Source: CAYVIB01 sp964451365
GTDB taxonomy: Bacteria > Pseudomonadota > Gammaproteobacteria > Pseudomonadales > Cellvibrionaceae
Assembly (NCBI GenBank): GCA_964451365.1
Contig: CAYVIB010000001.1
Location: 62,001-126,000, forward strand
DNA: 64,000 nt
Reading direction: 5' to 3'
Part shown: piece after piece, positions 43,755-52,781 of the stretch
How the letters are laid out: the number at the start of each line of letters is the position of its first letter
Position numbering within the stretch: position 1 is the first letter of the stretch
Translations under genes and position numbers: made by a program
The notes under the pieces: generated by a model
What the model saw: the letters and a program-made list of their open reading frames with translations, nothing else
Databases searched by the model: none
Told to the model about the DNA's origin: nothing

Positions 43755-44753
43755 ATGGTGCCATCTCTCAATCTTCAACTTAACAGTGTGGTGAACGTGA
43801 TTAAAAATGTGATAGAAGCGGAAAATCTGCGTAAATCGTACAAGGATACCCGGGGTCGCAGGGTAAACGCAGTCAACGATGTTTCCTTTTCAGTGCAGCA
43901 GGGAGAAGTACTTGCATTGCTCGGTCCCAACGGTGCGGGAAAAACGTCGACAATCAAGATCTTGTCCGGTTTGCTCAGCCCTACCACCGGGTTGGTCAGA
44001 ATAGTGGGCAGGGATCCCTACGAAAGTAGCGATGCGCTCAGGTATATCGGATCTGTTATGGAAGGCAACAGAAACCTGTATTGGCGCATGACCAGCTTTG
44101 AGAATCTTGTTTATTTTGGCGTGCTAAAGGGAATGAGCATAAGAGACGCAAGAAGAAGATCAAAACAGTTACTGGAAGAGTTTGATCTTTCCGAGAAAAA
44201 AGACATACAGGTTAGGAGTCTTTCGCGAGGAATGCAGCAGCGAGTGGCTATTGCCGTAAGTATGGTTCACGAGCCGTCAATTCTGCTTTTGGACGAGCCC
44301 GCATTAGGATTGGACGCGCAGTCAACCATTGAAGTGAAGAGAATGATTCGTGGATTGGTCGACAATGGTGTCGGCGTTCTGCTGACAACACATCAGTTTG
44401 ATATTGCGGAGGATCTGTCAGATCGGGTTGCGATCATAGATAAAGGGAAAATCATTAAAGTGCAGGAGACTAAGGACTTATTGCGCCAGCATGCCAACAA
44501 TACTTATGAAATTTATATGCAGGAAAAGATCAGTAGCGAACAGAAGTTTCAGATTGTTCAGCTGCCGTTCAAGGTGGAATGCAATGATGATTACGCAAAA
44601 GTGGCGTGTCGGCCGGAAGATTTATATAAAGTGCTAAAGGTGCTGGAGCCAATACCTCTGCAGAAAGTAATCCGTCATAAGTCGGATTTATGTAGTGTCT
44701 ACCTTAAGCTTACAGGTGCGGTGGAACCGGAAGAGGAGCTATATTGTGCTTAG
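43755..44753 (+). CDS. ABC transporter ATP-binding protein (ABC-2 family)
   Basis: About 332 residues from the ATG at 43755; later GTG starts near 43790 are possible and no start has a good ribosome binding site. Walker A GPNGAGKT, Q loop, signature LSRGMQQRVAIAVSMV, Walker B ILLLDEPALGLDA and the H loop TTHQFD are intact. It has a C-terminal extension typical of antibiotic-export ATPases such as DrrA. It overlaps the permease gene by eight bases and probably exports or gives resistance to the product. Confidence 0.88.
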   Translation: MVPSLNLQLNSVVNVIKNVIEAENLRKSYKDTRGRRVNAVNDVSFSVQQGEVLALLGPNGAGKTSTIKILSGLLSPTTGLVRIVGRDPYESSDALRYIGSVMEGNRNLYWRMTSFENLVYFGVLKGMSIRDARRRSKQLLEEFDLSEKKDIQVRSLSRGMQQRVAIAVSMVHEPSILLLDEPALGLDAQSTIEVKRMIRGLVDNGVGVLLTTHQFDIAEDLSDRVAIIDKGKIIKVQETKDLLRQHANNTYEIYMQEKISSEQKFQIVQLPFKVECNDDYAKVACRPEDLYKVLKVLEPIPLQKVIRHKSDLCSVYLKLTGAVEPEEELYCA

Positions 44754-45516
44754 ATTACTCGTGGTAGAACTATATCGAACGATTGTGTTGCAGATTAGAT
44801 ATCCCGTGGAATTTGTCAGCGGCATGATTCTGTTGACCTGTTTATTCTATGGATTGCTGATAGGTGCCCAACATATAACTGGTGCGGAATCCTTTAATGC
44901 TAATTTAAATGGAATTATTATCGGGTATGCCGTATGGATGATACTGTATGGCGGTATGAACTTCATTCCCGGCACAATACAGGGAGAGGCACAACGTGGC
45001 ACACTGGAAGCAATTTTCCTTTCCTATCTGAGTATCATCAAAATATTTATCGCACGGGCATTAACCTCGTCCCTGGTGACGGTTCTTTTTACCAGTATCA
45101 TTCTCGTTGTTTTATTGTGGATGACCGACCGCCATGTAAGCTTCTCCTTCGCCATAATTCTTCCCGTACTAGCGACAGTTATCGCGGCAATCGGGCTGGG
45201 TTTTATGCTTGGAGGCCTGGCTCTGGAATTCAAGCAGATAGGGCAAATACTGGTACTGATGCAATATCCGTTACTGTTTTTAATGATGACGCCTTTCGAG
45301 ACGATGGACAGCCTGATTCTACAGTACAGCCTGTTCCTGCCTGTGGTTCCCAGTGCGATCACGCTAAGGGAGCTGATGGTCGACAACCATTCCATTTGGG
45401 ATACGTATTATCTGGCTTCACTTTTGAACGGTATATGCTATCTGCTTTTGGGAGTCGGCGTGTTCAATATTCTCGTCAAAAAAGTCAAACGCAAAGGCCT
45501 GCTGGCCGGATACTAA
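44746..45516 (+). CDS. ABC-2 type transporter permease
   Basis: 256 residues from the GTG at 44746 (AGAGGAG seven bases upstream), which overlaps the ATPase stop. Six hydrophobic segments are visible, e.g. FVSGMILLTCLFYGLLIGA, IIIGYAVWMILYGGMNFIP and ILPVLATVIAAIGLGFMLGG. It pairs with the ATPase as an exporter. Confidence 0.85.
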   Translation: MLRLLVVELYRTIVLQIRYPVEFVSGMILLTCLFYGLLIGAQHITGAESFNANLNGIIIGYAVWMILYGGMNFIPGTIQGEAQRGTLEAIFLSYLSIIKIFIARALTSSLVTVLFTSIILVVLLWMTDRHVSFSFAIILPVLATVIAAIGLGFMLGGLALEFKQIGQILVLMQYPLLFLMMTPFETMDSLILQYSLFLPVVPSAITLRELMVDNHSIWDTYYLASLLNGICYLLLGVGVFNILVKKVKRKGLLAGY

Positions 45517-45560
45517 ATAATTCAGACTTACTACCAAATCTGTAATGACAGGAGAAAGAA

Positions 45561-45782
45561 ATGTTCGAAGATAACGAAAATATTGTTTACAAAGTCGTCG
45601 TGAATGATGAGGAGCAGTATTCGATCTGGTGGGCGGACCGGGAGATTCCGCTGGGATGGCATGAGGAAGGCAAAGTGGGCACCAAGAAAGAATGCCTGGA
45701 CCATATCGAGGAGATATGGACGGATATGCGGCCCTTGAGTCTCAGGAAGCACTTGCAGGAAGTGGAAAGCAGCCAGATTTAA
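45561..45782 (+). CDS. MbtH-like NRPS chaperone
   Basis: 73 residues with the family signature: YSIWWADREIPLGWHEEGKV, then a Cys and IEEIWTDMRPLSLR (conserved Trp and Pro residues). MbtH proteins bind adenylation domains and raise their solubility and activity. It sits between the exporter and the thioesterase and probably serves the NRPS proteins of the cluster. Confidence 0.95.
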   Translation: MFEDNENIVYKVVVNDEEQYSIWWADREIPLGWHEEGKVGTKKECLDHIEEIWTDMRPLSLRKHLQEVESSQI

Positions 45783-45797
45783 GTCGGGTTTCTAATT

Positions 45798-46595
45798 ATG
45801 ACTGTTCAACCGCTTTATCACCCTGAATGGGGACTGACTTTCAGGAAAAACGAACAAGCGAAGCTGCGCCTGTTTTGCTTTGCATACGCGGGCGGTGGCG
45901 CTTCCATATTTTCCCGTTGGCATGAAAAACTGCCGCGGGAAATCGAAGTTGTTGCTGTCCAGTTACCTGGTAGAGAGAATCGTTTCAAGGAACCGTTGGA
46001 AACCCGTTGGGAAAAAGTCATTGATGGGATATTGGGACTGATTGAAGCGCGAAGTAAATTACCTTACCTTTTTTTCGGTCACAGCCTTGGCGCGCTTCTG
46101 GCTTTTGAGGTGACCCGAATGCTGAGGCGCAGGCAAACTTCCTTACCGCTGCATCTGATGGTTTCGGGAAAACGCGCTCCAGCCATGCCTTCGCGCATAC
46201 CACCTATATACAATCTTCCGGACGAGGAGCTTGTTGAAGCAATGATCTCGTACAACGGAACCGATAAAAGCATATTGGAAAACGAGGAACTTCTCTGCCT
46301 GGTTCTAAAGCGCATGCGTGCCGACGCAACGCTTTTTGATCTCTACGAATACAGATCAGAGGAACCGCTGGATTGCGCAGTGACGTCTTTTGGCGGGGAC
46401 AACGATCCTTTTGTTAATGCAGCCGAAGTGCGTGGTTGGGAAACAGAGACAACCTCGACATTCGAAGACAGAATGCTGCCCGGAGATCACTTCTTCATTC
46501 ACAGTGCGGAGGATCGCCTGCTCTCGCACGTTACCGAGATTGTTAATCGATACACCGGGAGTGACTTAGCTTCCACCCGAATGGCACTTACTTAA
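45798..46595 (+). CDS. Type II thioesterase
   Basis: A 265-residue alpha/beta-hydrolase: FCFAYAGGGASIFSRWHEKL, QLPGRENRFKEP, the nucleophile in FFGHSLGALLAFEVTR, catalytic Asp in GGDNDPFVN and His in LPGDHFFIH. Such enzymes clear misprimed carrier domains. No integrated releasing thioesterase is in the window, so this one is presumably proofreading. Start ATG 45798 follows the MbtH stop by 15 bp. Confidence 0.93.
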   Translation: MTVQPLYHPEWGLTFRKNEQAKLRLFCFAYAGGGASIFSRWHEKLPREIEVVAVQLPGRENRFKEPLETRWEKVIDGILGLIEARSKLPYLFFGHSLGALLAFEVTRMLRRRQTSLPLHLMVSGKRAPAMPSRIPPIYNLPDEELVEAMISYNGTDKSILENEELLCLVLKRMRADATLFDLYEYRSEEPLDCAVTSFGGDNDPFVNAAEVRGWETETTSTFEDRMLPGDHFFIHSAEDRLLSHVTEIVNRYTGSDLASTRMALT

Positions 46596-46722
46596 GCCGG
46601 TTTTGCTAAAAATGACCATGGAAGATCGCCGGATCGGCTGGATTCGTCGGTACGTTATCTATAAGAGTTTTTGCTCATGTAAGTGCATTCACTTCCAACA
46701 CTTTCCAAAAAAGATGTGAACT

Positions 46723-48774
46723 ATGAATACTAACAGTATGATTGATGTACTCATCAACAAGGCAGAGAGGCACGGTGAGAAAACCGCATTCCGTTACCTT
46801 GTCAACGGTGCAACCGAAGGTCGGTCGCTGTCTTATCAAGGCCTGTGTGTTAACGCGATGGCGGTGGCGGCATTCCTGCAAAGCCGCCGTCTGGCCAACC
46901 AGCCGGTGCTGTTGCTCTATCCACCGGGGCTTGAGTTCGTAGAGGCTTTTTTTGGCTGCATGCTCGCCGGTGCGATACCAGTGCCCGCCGTGCCGCCTCG
47001 CGCAAATCGTAATCTGCCCAATCTGGATGCCATAATGGGCGATTCCCACGCGGATACCATCCTGTGCTCAGAGAAACTTCACCAGAAATTCAGCTATTTG
47101 CTTGACGATAGCGGCCGAAGCAAATTTTATTACTTGTTGAAAACCGATGATATTGAATCTTCCATGGCGGAAAGATGGACCGCTCCAAAAGTGGATGAAA
47201 ATTCTATCGCCTTTTTGCAATATACCTCCGGATCTACAAGTGCTCCGAGTGGTGTAAAAGTCAGTCACGGAAATATTCTTTATAACCAATATCTCATGGG
47301 GCGTTCGTTTGGAATAAACGATAATGATAGCTACGTGTCCTGGTTGCCGCATTACCATGATATGGGATTAATCGGAACCATCATGTCACCCCTGTTCTAC
47401 GGATTGTCCAGTACCCTGATGGCTCCAACCTCTTTCATCAAAAAACCCATCTGCTGGCTCGAAGCGGTTAGCCGCTATCAGGCATCGATAAGTGGTGCGC
47501 CCAACTTTGCTTACCAGTTGTGCGCGGATTCAATAGCGGACGATCAGCTTTCCGGTCTGGATCTGTCTTGTTGGAAAGTTGCATTTAACGGTGCGGAGCC
47601 AGTCAGGCATCACACTTTAAAACAGTTTACTCACAGGTTCGAAGCATGTGGTTTTAAAGAGGAATCATTTATACCCTGCTATGGCCTGGCTGAGGCGACG
47701 CTAATGGTGACGGGCTCGCTACGCGGAGAATCTCCAGTATCGATGAGTGTAAATAAGAGCATGCTGGAGAGAGACGAAATTGGCCCTACAGAGGAAGGAA
47801 CGGATAACAGCCAGATGCTGGTAAGTTCCGGCAGGTCCGATGAAAAATCCATGGTAACGATTGGCGATCCGGAAGCCGATATAGAATACGACGATATGAA
47901 AGTGGGAGAGATATTGGTCTGCAACCCCTGTGTGTCGGACGGATACTACAAAGATGGCAATCGGGTTTTGACGTTTGCCAATATCGACAGCGCACGTTTC
48001 GGTGCGCTGTCGGGCGAGCGGAAGTTTTTACGGACCGGTGACCTCGGATATCTTGATAGCGATCAGAACCTATACATCACCGGCCGAATCAAGGATTTAA
48101 TTATCGTGGCCGGCAGAAATTACTACCCACAGGATATTGAAGCCGTTGTTACAAATAGCCATTACGCACTGACCAACGATAACTGTGCGGCGTTCACTAT
48201 GGATACCACTTCCGGAGAAGGTCTGGCTATCGTGTGTGAGGTGAGGCGGAAATACGCATCCAGATATGATTTTGACGAGATAGTTGAAGCGGTTTGCAGT
48301 GCGCTGTACGAGCAGTTCGAGCTAAGCGTTAATGAGCTTGTTTTGATTCGCCCCGGGCGCATACTTCGAACTTCAAGCGGCAAATTACGGCGGTCAGCGA
48401 TTAAAAAAGCTCTGTTGGAAGGAGACATGCGCATACTTTCCTCCTGGAAATCGCATACTCCCGAAGGTCGGGATTACAAGGATGGAAGTCAAAATGTGCC
48501 GGAAATGGAAAATTTTCAGGACATGGAAAGTCTTCGGGAGTGGATTGCGAAGCGAGTCTCCTATTATCTCGGTGTGCCGGGAAGTGATCTCAAAATGACC
48601 GAACCGCTGGCCATTTACGGGCTGAATTCCACCACTGCTTTGCAATTAATTCAAGATCTGTCCTCGCAAATCGGCGAAGAAATAGATCAGACGCTGCTGT
48701 GGGAATATCCATCGATCGATTCCCTGGCTGAAAAAATATTTACACTTGTCGATTCCTCTGATCTGGTGGCTTGA
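46723..48774 (+). CDS. Fatty-acyl-AMP ligase with acyl carrier domain
   Basis: 683 residues. The N-terminal FAAL domain has FLQYTSGSTSAPSGVKVSHG, SWLPHYHDMGLIGTIMSPLF and AFNGAEPVRHHTLKQFTHRF typical of FAALs, plus RTGDLGYLDSDQNLYITGRI and KDLIIVAGRNYYPQDIE. The C-terminal ACP (about 600-680) carries the phosphopantetheine Ser in YGLNSTTALQLIQ. It activates a free fatty acid as acyl-AMP and loads it on its own ACP, so the product is acylated. It follows the thioesterase by 127 bp. Confidence 0.93.
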   Translation: MNTNSMIDVLINKAERHGEKTAFRYLVNGATEGRSLSYQGLCVNAMAVAAFLQSRRLANQPVLLLYPPGLEFVEAFFGCMLAGAIPVPAVPPRANRNLPNLDAIMGDSHADTILCSEKLHQKFSYLLDDSGRSKFYYLLKTDDIESSMAERWTAPKVDENSIAFLQYTSGSTSAPSGVKVSHGNILYNQYLMGRSFGINDNDSYVSWLPHYHDMGLIGTIMSPLFYGLSSTLMAPTSFIKKPICWLEAVSRYQASISGAPNFAYQLCADSIADDQLSGLDLSCWKVAFNGAEPVRHHTLKQFTHRFEACGFKEESFIPCYGLAEATLMVTGSLRGESPVSMSVNKSMLERDEIGPTEEGTDNSQMLVSSGRSDEKSMVTIGDPEADIEYDDMKVGEILVCNPCVSDGYYKDGNRVLTFANIDSARFGALSGERKFLRTGDLGYLDSDQNLYITGRIKDLIIVAGRNYYPQDIEAVVTNSHYALTNDNCAAFTMDTTSGEGLAIVCEVRRKYASRYDFDEIVEAVCSALYEQFELSVNELVLIRPGRILRTSSGKLRRSAIKKALLEGDMRILSSWKSHTPEGRDYKDGSQNVPEMENFQDMESLREWIAKRVSYYLGVPGSDLKMTEPLAIYGLNSTTALQLIQDLSSQIGEEIDQTLLWEYPSIDSLAEKIFTLVDSSDLVA

Positions 48775-48790
48775 GGTGAGCTGGTAAGTT

Positions 48791-50026
48791 ATGCTGAATC
48801 AACTTGTGGAACAGGATTCCTTCGAGTTTAATCCCTATTCGGCGGACTTCGTCGAGAATCCTTATCGAACTTATCGGATACTAAGGGACAGGTTCCCGGT
48901 TTTCAAGTACAAATCATTTTCCAACAAGTTGTATCTTGTATCGAGATACGAAGATGTACGAAAAATTCTGGTCAGTAGGGATTTCCTGAAGGAAAACCTC
49001 GCACAGTGCGTTCCGGCGAGCGGCCGTTTTCTGCAGTCTTCCAGGCAGTCAATGGATCTCCTGAGGGAAAGTCTTAAGCCCTGGCTCTTTTTTATCGATC
49101 CGCCGGACCATACCCGGCTTCGCAACAGTGTTAGTCGGGAATTCACCACCACCGCAATTCAAAAGGTCAGGCCGTACATTGAAGAGCGAGTGCAACACGT
49201 GTTTGCGAAGTTGAAGGAAGCTGGTTCCATCGACATTGTGCAGGAGTTGGCGAGACCGCTCCCCGCCTACGTATCGGCACAGCTGATGGGTGTACAGAAT
49301 GACAACATAGAGGATCTGGTACATCACTCCGAGGTACTATTCGGTATATTCGAGCAGCCGCTGACGATCTCCCAATACGAAGCCATGTCCACCTCGTCGC
49401 TCTATTTCCGAAAACTGCTGGCAAAGGAGATACAAAAGCGGAGAGCTTCTGGCGACGCATCCCGACTGTTGGGTAAACTCATATTCGGTGCTGCGAATGA
49501 ACTTCGGGATGAAGAGTTGATCAGCTTTGCCGGCATGCTGTTCAGCGTCGGCCAGGAAACAACAGAAAATTACATCACCAATTCCATATATGCGTTGATG
49601 GCCAATCGGGATCAGTTCGAGTTACTGTGTGCAAATCCGGACCTTGTAGGTCAGGCTACGAAAGAGCTTGCCAGGTACGACACCTCGGTACAGTTTCTCA
49701 GCCGGATTGCAGACAGGGATATAGAACTGCACGATGAAAAAATTGAGAAAGGCAGTCTTGTCCATATTGTACTCGGATCAGGTAACCGCGATGAGCGCCG
49801 GTATAAAAATCCTGACGCATTGGACATAACCAGAAGTGATATTGACAATTTACCTTTTGGGTCAGGTATTCACTTTTGTTTGGGCGCCGCGCTCGCCAAA
49901 TTACAGTTAGAAGTCGTACTGGAAAACTTAATCGAATATCCCTCCATAAAAATTAAAACCGATAGTGTGCAAAGACGGAAAACCGTGGTTATCCGCGGTT
50001 TGAAGAAGTTGCAACTTTATCTCTAA
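48791..50026 (+). CDS. Cytochrome P450
   Basis: 411 residues. The heme loop PFGSGIHFCLGAALAKLQLE has the proximal Cys363; the I helix AGMLFSVGQETTENYI holds the Glu/Thr pair, and the ExxR region is present. A soluble bacterial class I P450 needing an external ferredoxin, which is not encoded here. Probably oxidises the fatty chain or peptide during assembly. It starts 17 bases after the FAAL stop. Confidence 0.93.
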   Translation: MLNQLVEQDSFEFNPYSADFVENPYRTYRILRDRFPVFKYKSFSNKLYLVSRYEDVRKILVSRDFLKENLAQCVPASGRFLQSSRQSMDLLRESLKPWLFFIDPPDHTRLRNSVSREFTTTAIQKVRPYIEERVQHVFAKLKEAGSIDIVQELARPLPAYVSAQLMGVQNDNIEDLVHHSEVLFGIFEQPLTISQYEAMSTSSLYFRKLLAKEIQKRRASGDASRLLGKLIFGAANELRDEELISFAGMLFSVGQETTENYITNSIYALMANRDQFELLCANPDLVGQATKELARYDTSVQFLSRIADRDIELHDEKIEKGSLVHIVLGSGNRDERRYKNPDALDITRSDIDNLPFGSGIHFCLGAALAKLQLEVVLENLIEYPSIKIKTDSVQRRKTVVIRGLKKLQLYL

Positions 50027-50111
50027 TAGATCAGCAGTTTACCTTCAGTTACCAAACTCCAGGCTTTCCCGCAGGGTAAGCTCTTTCTTGTTATTCATTC
50101 AGAGCAATTAT

Positions 50112-52781
50112 ATGACGGAATCAGCAACCGGAACGTCGTCGGCGTGTAAAGAGGATATAGCCATCATCGGAATGGCGTGCCGTTTACCAGGCGCCCACAA
50201 TATTGACGAATTCTGGACAAAACTGGTTAACCGCTCGAGCGTTTTTTCCCCCGTGCCCGAAGGCAGATGGGAACCTCTGTCTGGTGATATCCGGGGAAGC
50301 GAAGTAGGAGGCTTCCTGAATGATATCTATGGTTTTGACCATGGTTTCTTTAACATGTCGGAGAAAGAGGCGGTGTACTCCGATCCTCAACATCGGTTGC
50401 TTCTGGAGATGGCCTGGGAGACGTCGGAACATGCGGGAATTAACCTGTTGGATCTGGCGGGCGAAAATGTCGGTGTATTCACCGGGTCGTGTAACCACGA
50501 TTTTTCCATATCGCTTTGGCCGAAATGCGATGGCGTATATACCTCTACAGGAACGAGCGCGGCTGTCGCCGCGAACCGTATTTCGTACACATATAAATTG
50601 ACCGGTCCGAGCATCAGCCTGGATTCGGCTTGTTCGTCTTCTTTATCGGCGGTACATTTTGCGATCCAGAGTTTAAGAGCAGGTGATTGTGACATGGCTT
50701 TGGTGGGCGGGAGTAACCTGCTTCTGCTTCCAAGCGTTATGTCCAGCCTCGCTAACGCGGGGCTGGTATCGAAAAGCGGAAACTGTAAGCCGTTTGAGGA
50801 TGACGCGGACGGTTTTATTAGAAGCGAAGGCGCTGCGATGGTAATGCTGCAGCCACTGGAAAAAGCACTCGAAAATGATAGTAATGTTATTGCGGTCATT
50901 AAAGGTTCCGCTATTAACCATAATGGTGCTTCCAACGGTCTGTCCGCTCCGAACCCGGCAGCGCAACTCAATCTGTTGGAGAAAGCCTGTCGTTGCGCGG
51001 GTGTAACACCTGACGAGGTAGGTTACCTGGAATCAGCTGCCACCGGCACTCGCATTGGAGATGCGATAGAAGCGAAAGTTATAGCCGAATTTTACGGCAA
51101 AGGCAGGTCGGCCGACACGATGGAATTGAAAGTAGGTTCGCTGAAAGGTTCCTTCGGTCACCTTGAAGGTCTGGGAGGAATTGTTTCTCTGATAAAGGCC
51201 GCTATGGCCTTGTCGATGAAATACCTGCCCGCCGGAATAAGCAAGGAAAACAGAAATCGACTTATTCCGATAAACCACAACATTTCCTATGTTGATGAAC
51301 CTGGGGAATGGAGAGGTGGTAACAATGCCAAACGTATTGCCGGCGTGAACAGCTTTGGCTTTGGCGGAGCAAATGCTCACGTCATTCTAGAAGAAGCCCC
51401 GTCCGTGCAGATAATCGACAAGCCTGATTTGGATACTTATGTTCTCCCTATCTCCGCCAAATCCGAACCCTCACTGTTTGAATACGTAAAAACATACAAG
51501 AACTACCTTGAGAAAAATGCAGATACTTGCGAAGGCGCACTGTTTTTCAACTCGACCGTGAGACGGGCGCATTTTGGCTACCGGGAGGCTTTTCACTTTT
51601 CCTCTTTGCCGGACCTGAGAAAGCAGCTGGCTGAATTCTTATTGAAAAAGAACAAAATAAGAATCTGTTCCAGTACTCGACCATTGGCATTGTACCTGAA
51701 CGGCGGTCGGGCTTCGGGCTTGAAAATCTTCGGTGAAGGAAGTCCTCTTTTCCAGCGGATACTGGAGGAAGCAGCCCGGCTTTTGGCCTCTTCGGCAATC
51801 AAGGACTATTCAAGGATCGCAAAGAAAATTCTGGATAAAAAAGCGCCTTGCGATGAGGTAATAACGAATTTTGTTTACGAAGTGTGTTTGGCCAGGTGGG
51901 TGAAGGAAATTGCCTACCCGGTCAAAGCGCACTTTGTCGAAGGCGCGGGGGAACTAAGCGCTCTTGTAGTGCTAGGGCATCTGGGGCTGATCGAAGCTCT
52001 GGAATTGTTAACGGGAAGAAACCAGGAACCACTGGAGATTAACGTTAAGCTGCCCATCGTGCATTTGAATAAATCTCCGCGTTATATTTCAGGAATGGGA
52101 GTGAACAAAAGCTACCAAGCCGCAAATCGTAGCCGCGGTTTCGACGGACGCGAAGATTTTTCTGATACAGTCGTAGTCGGCGCCAGCATAAATATACCTT
52201 CGATTTGTGCCCTGATGGAAGCATCGACGGAAGACTATGATATCCATGCGTTTGATACAGAATTTTATGGTAATTCAATGTCAATGCTCGCCGGCCTATA
52301 CAAGTCCGGTGTGGATATATTGTGGCGTAATAACTTTGCCGGAACTCGAGAGGCACACCTTGCGCTTCCGCACTATCCTTACGAGCGCAGGAACTGCTGG
52401 CCGGTAGAGCTGGTGGATAGTGGGGAAGGCCCGGAGAAAAATAACATTTCCGTCCACCTGGCAGTGGATCATGTGGAAAGGTATTTGGAAAGCACCCTGT
52501 CGAGAATACTCGGAAGAGCGGTATCCAACCAGGAGTGTGAAGTTGGTATGACTTTAATGGGATTCGACTCCATGAAAGCCGCGGACTTAAAGCACACGCT
52601 GTACAACCAGATCGGTTTTGAAATTTCGTTCCCGGAAATACTCGGAGGCGATTTAACCCTGGCCGAACTGATCGTCCGTATCAGGGATTTTTGCACGCGC
52701 GGTGAGCGGAACAAGGAAATGACTGAACCTCCTTTTCGGGCAACCCGGAAGAGCGAAGATTTTATCGAGGTTAAAATATGA
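50112..52781 (+). CDS. PKS module KS-AT-ACP with degenerate catalytic sites
   Basis: 889 residues from the ATG at 50112. KS (residues about 12-430) keeps the nucleophile Cys174 (DSACSSSLSAVH) and the second His350 (FGHLEG), but the first catalytic His is Ala309 (ESAATGTRIGD instead of EAHGTGT). The AT region (about 510-780) is short and the GHSxG nucleophile is gone (VEGAGELSALVV). The ACP has a normal Ser820 (GFDSMKAADL). It ends in an ATGA overlap with the giant NRPS. The module may not extend the chain, acting instead as a transacylation or docking station. An in-frame TTG at 50088 lacks support. Confidence 0.88.
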   Translation: MTESATGTSSACKEDIAIIGMACRLPGAHNIDEFWTKLVNRSSVFSPVPEGRWEPLSGDIRGSEVGGFLNDIYGFDHGFFNMSEKEAVYSDPQHRLLLEMAWETSEHAGINLLDLAGENVGVFTGSCNHDFSISLWPKCDGVYTSTGTSAAVAANRISYTYKLTGPSISLDSACSSSLSAVHFAIQSLRAGDCDMALVGGSNLLLLPSVMSSLANAGLVSKSGNCKPFEDDADGFIRSEGAAMVMLQPLEKALENDSNVIAVIKGSAINHNGASNGLSAPNPAAQLNLLEKACRCAGVTPDEVGYLESAATGTRIGDAIEAKVIAEFYGKGRSADTMELKVGSLKGSFGHLEGLGGIVSLIKAAMALSMKYLPAGISKENRNRLIPINHNISYVDEPGEWRGGNNAKRIAGVNSFGFGGANAHVILEEAPSVQIIDKPDLDTYVLPISAKSEPSLFEYVKTYKNYLEKNADTCEGALFFNSTVRRAHFGYREAFHFSSLPDLRKQLAEFLLKKNKIRICSSTRPLALYLNGGRASGLKIFGEGSPLFQRILEEAARLLASSAIKDYSRIAKKILDKKAPCDEVITNFVYEVCLARWVKEIAYPVKAHFVEGAGELSALVVLGHLGLIEALELLTGRNQEPLEINVKLPIVHLNKSPRYISGMGVNKSYQAANRSRGFDGREDFSDTVVVGASINIPSICALMEASTEDYDIHAFDTEFYGNSMSMLAGLYKSGVDILWRNNFAGTREAHLALPHYPYERRNCWPVELVDSGEGPEKNNISVHLAVDHVERYLESTLSRILGRAVSNQECEVGMTLMGFDSMKAADLKHTLYNQIGFEISFPEILGGDLTLAELIVRIRDFCTRGERNKEMTEPPFRATRKSEDFIEVKI

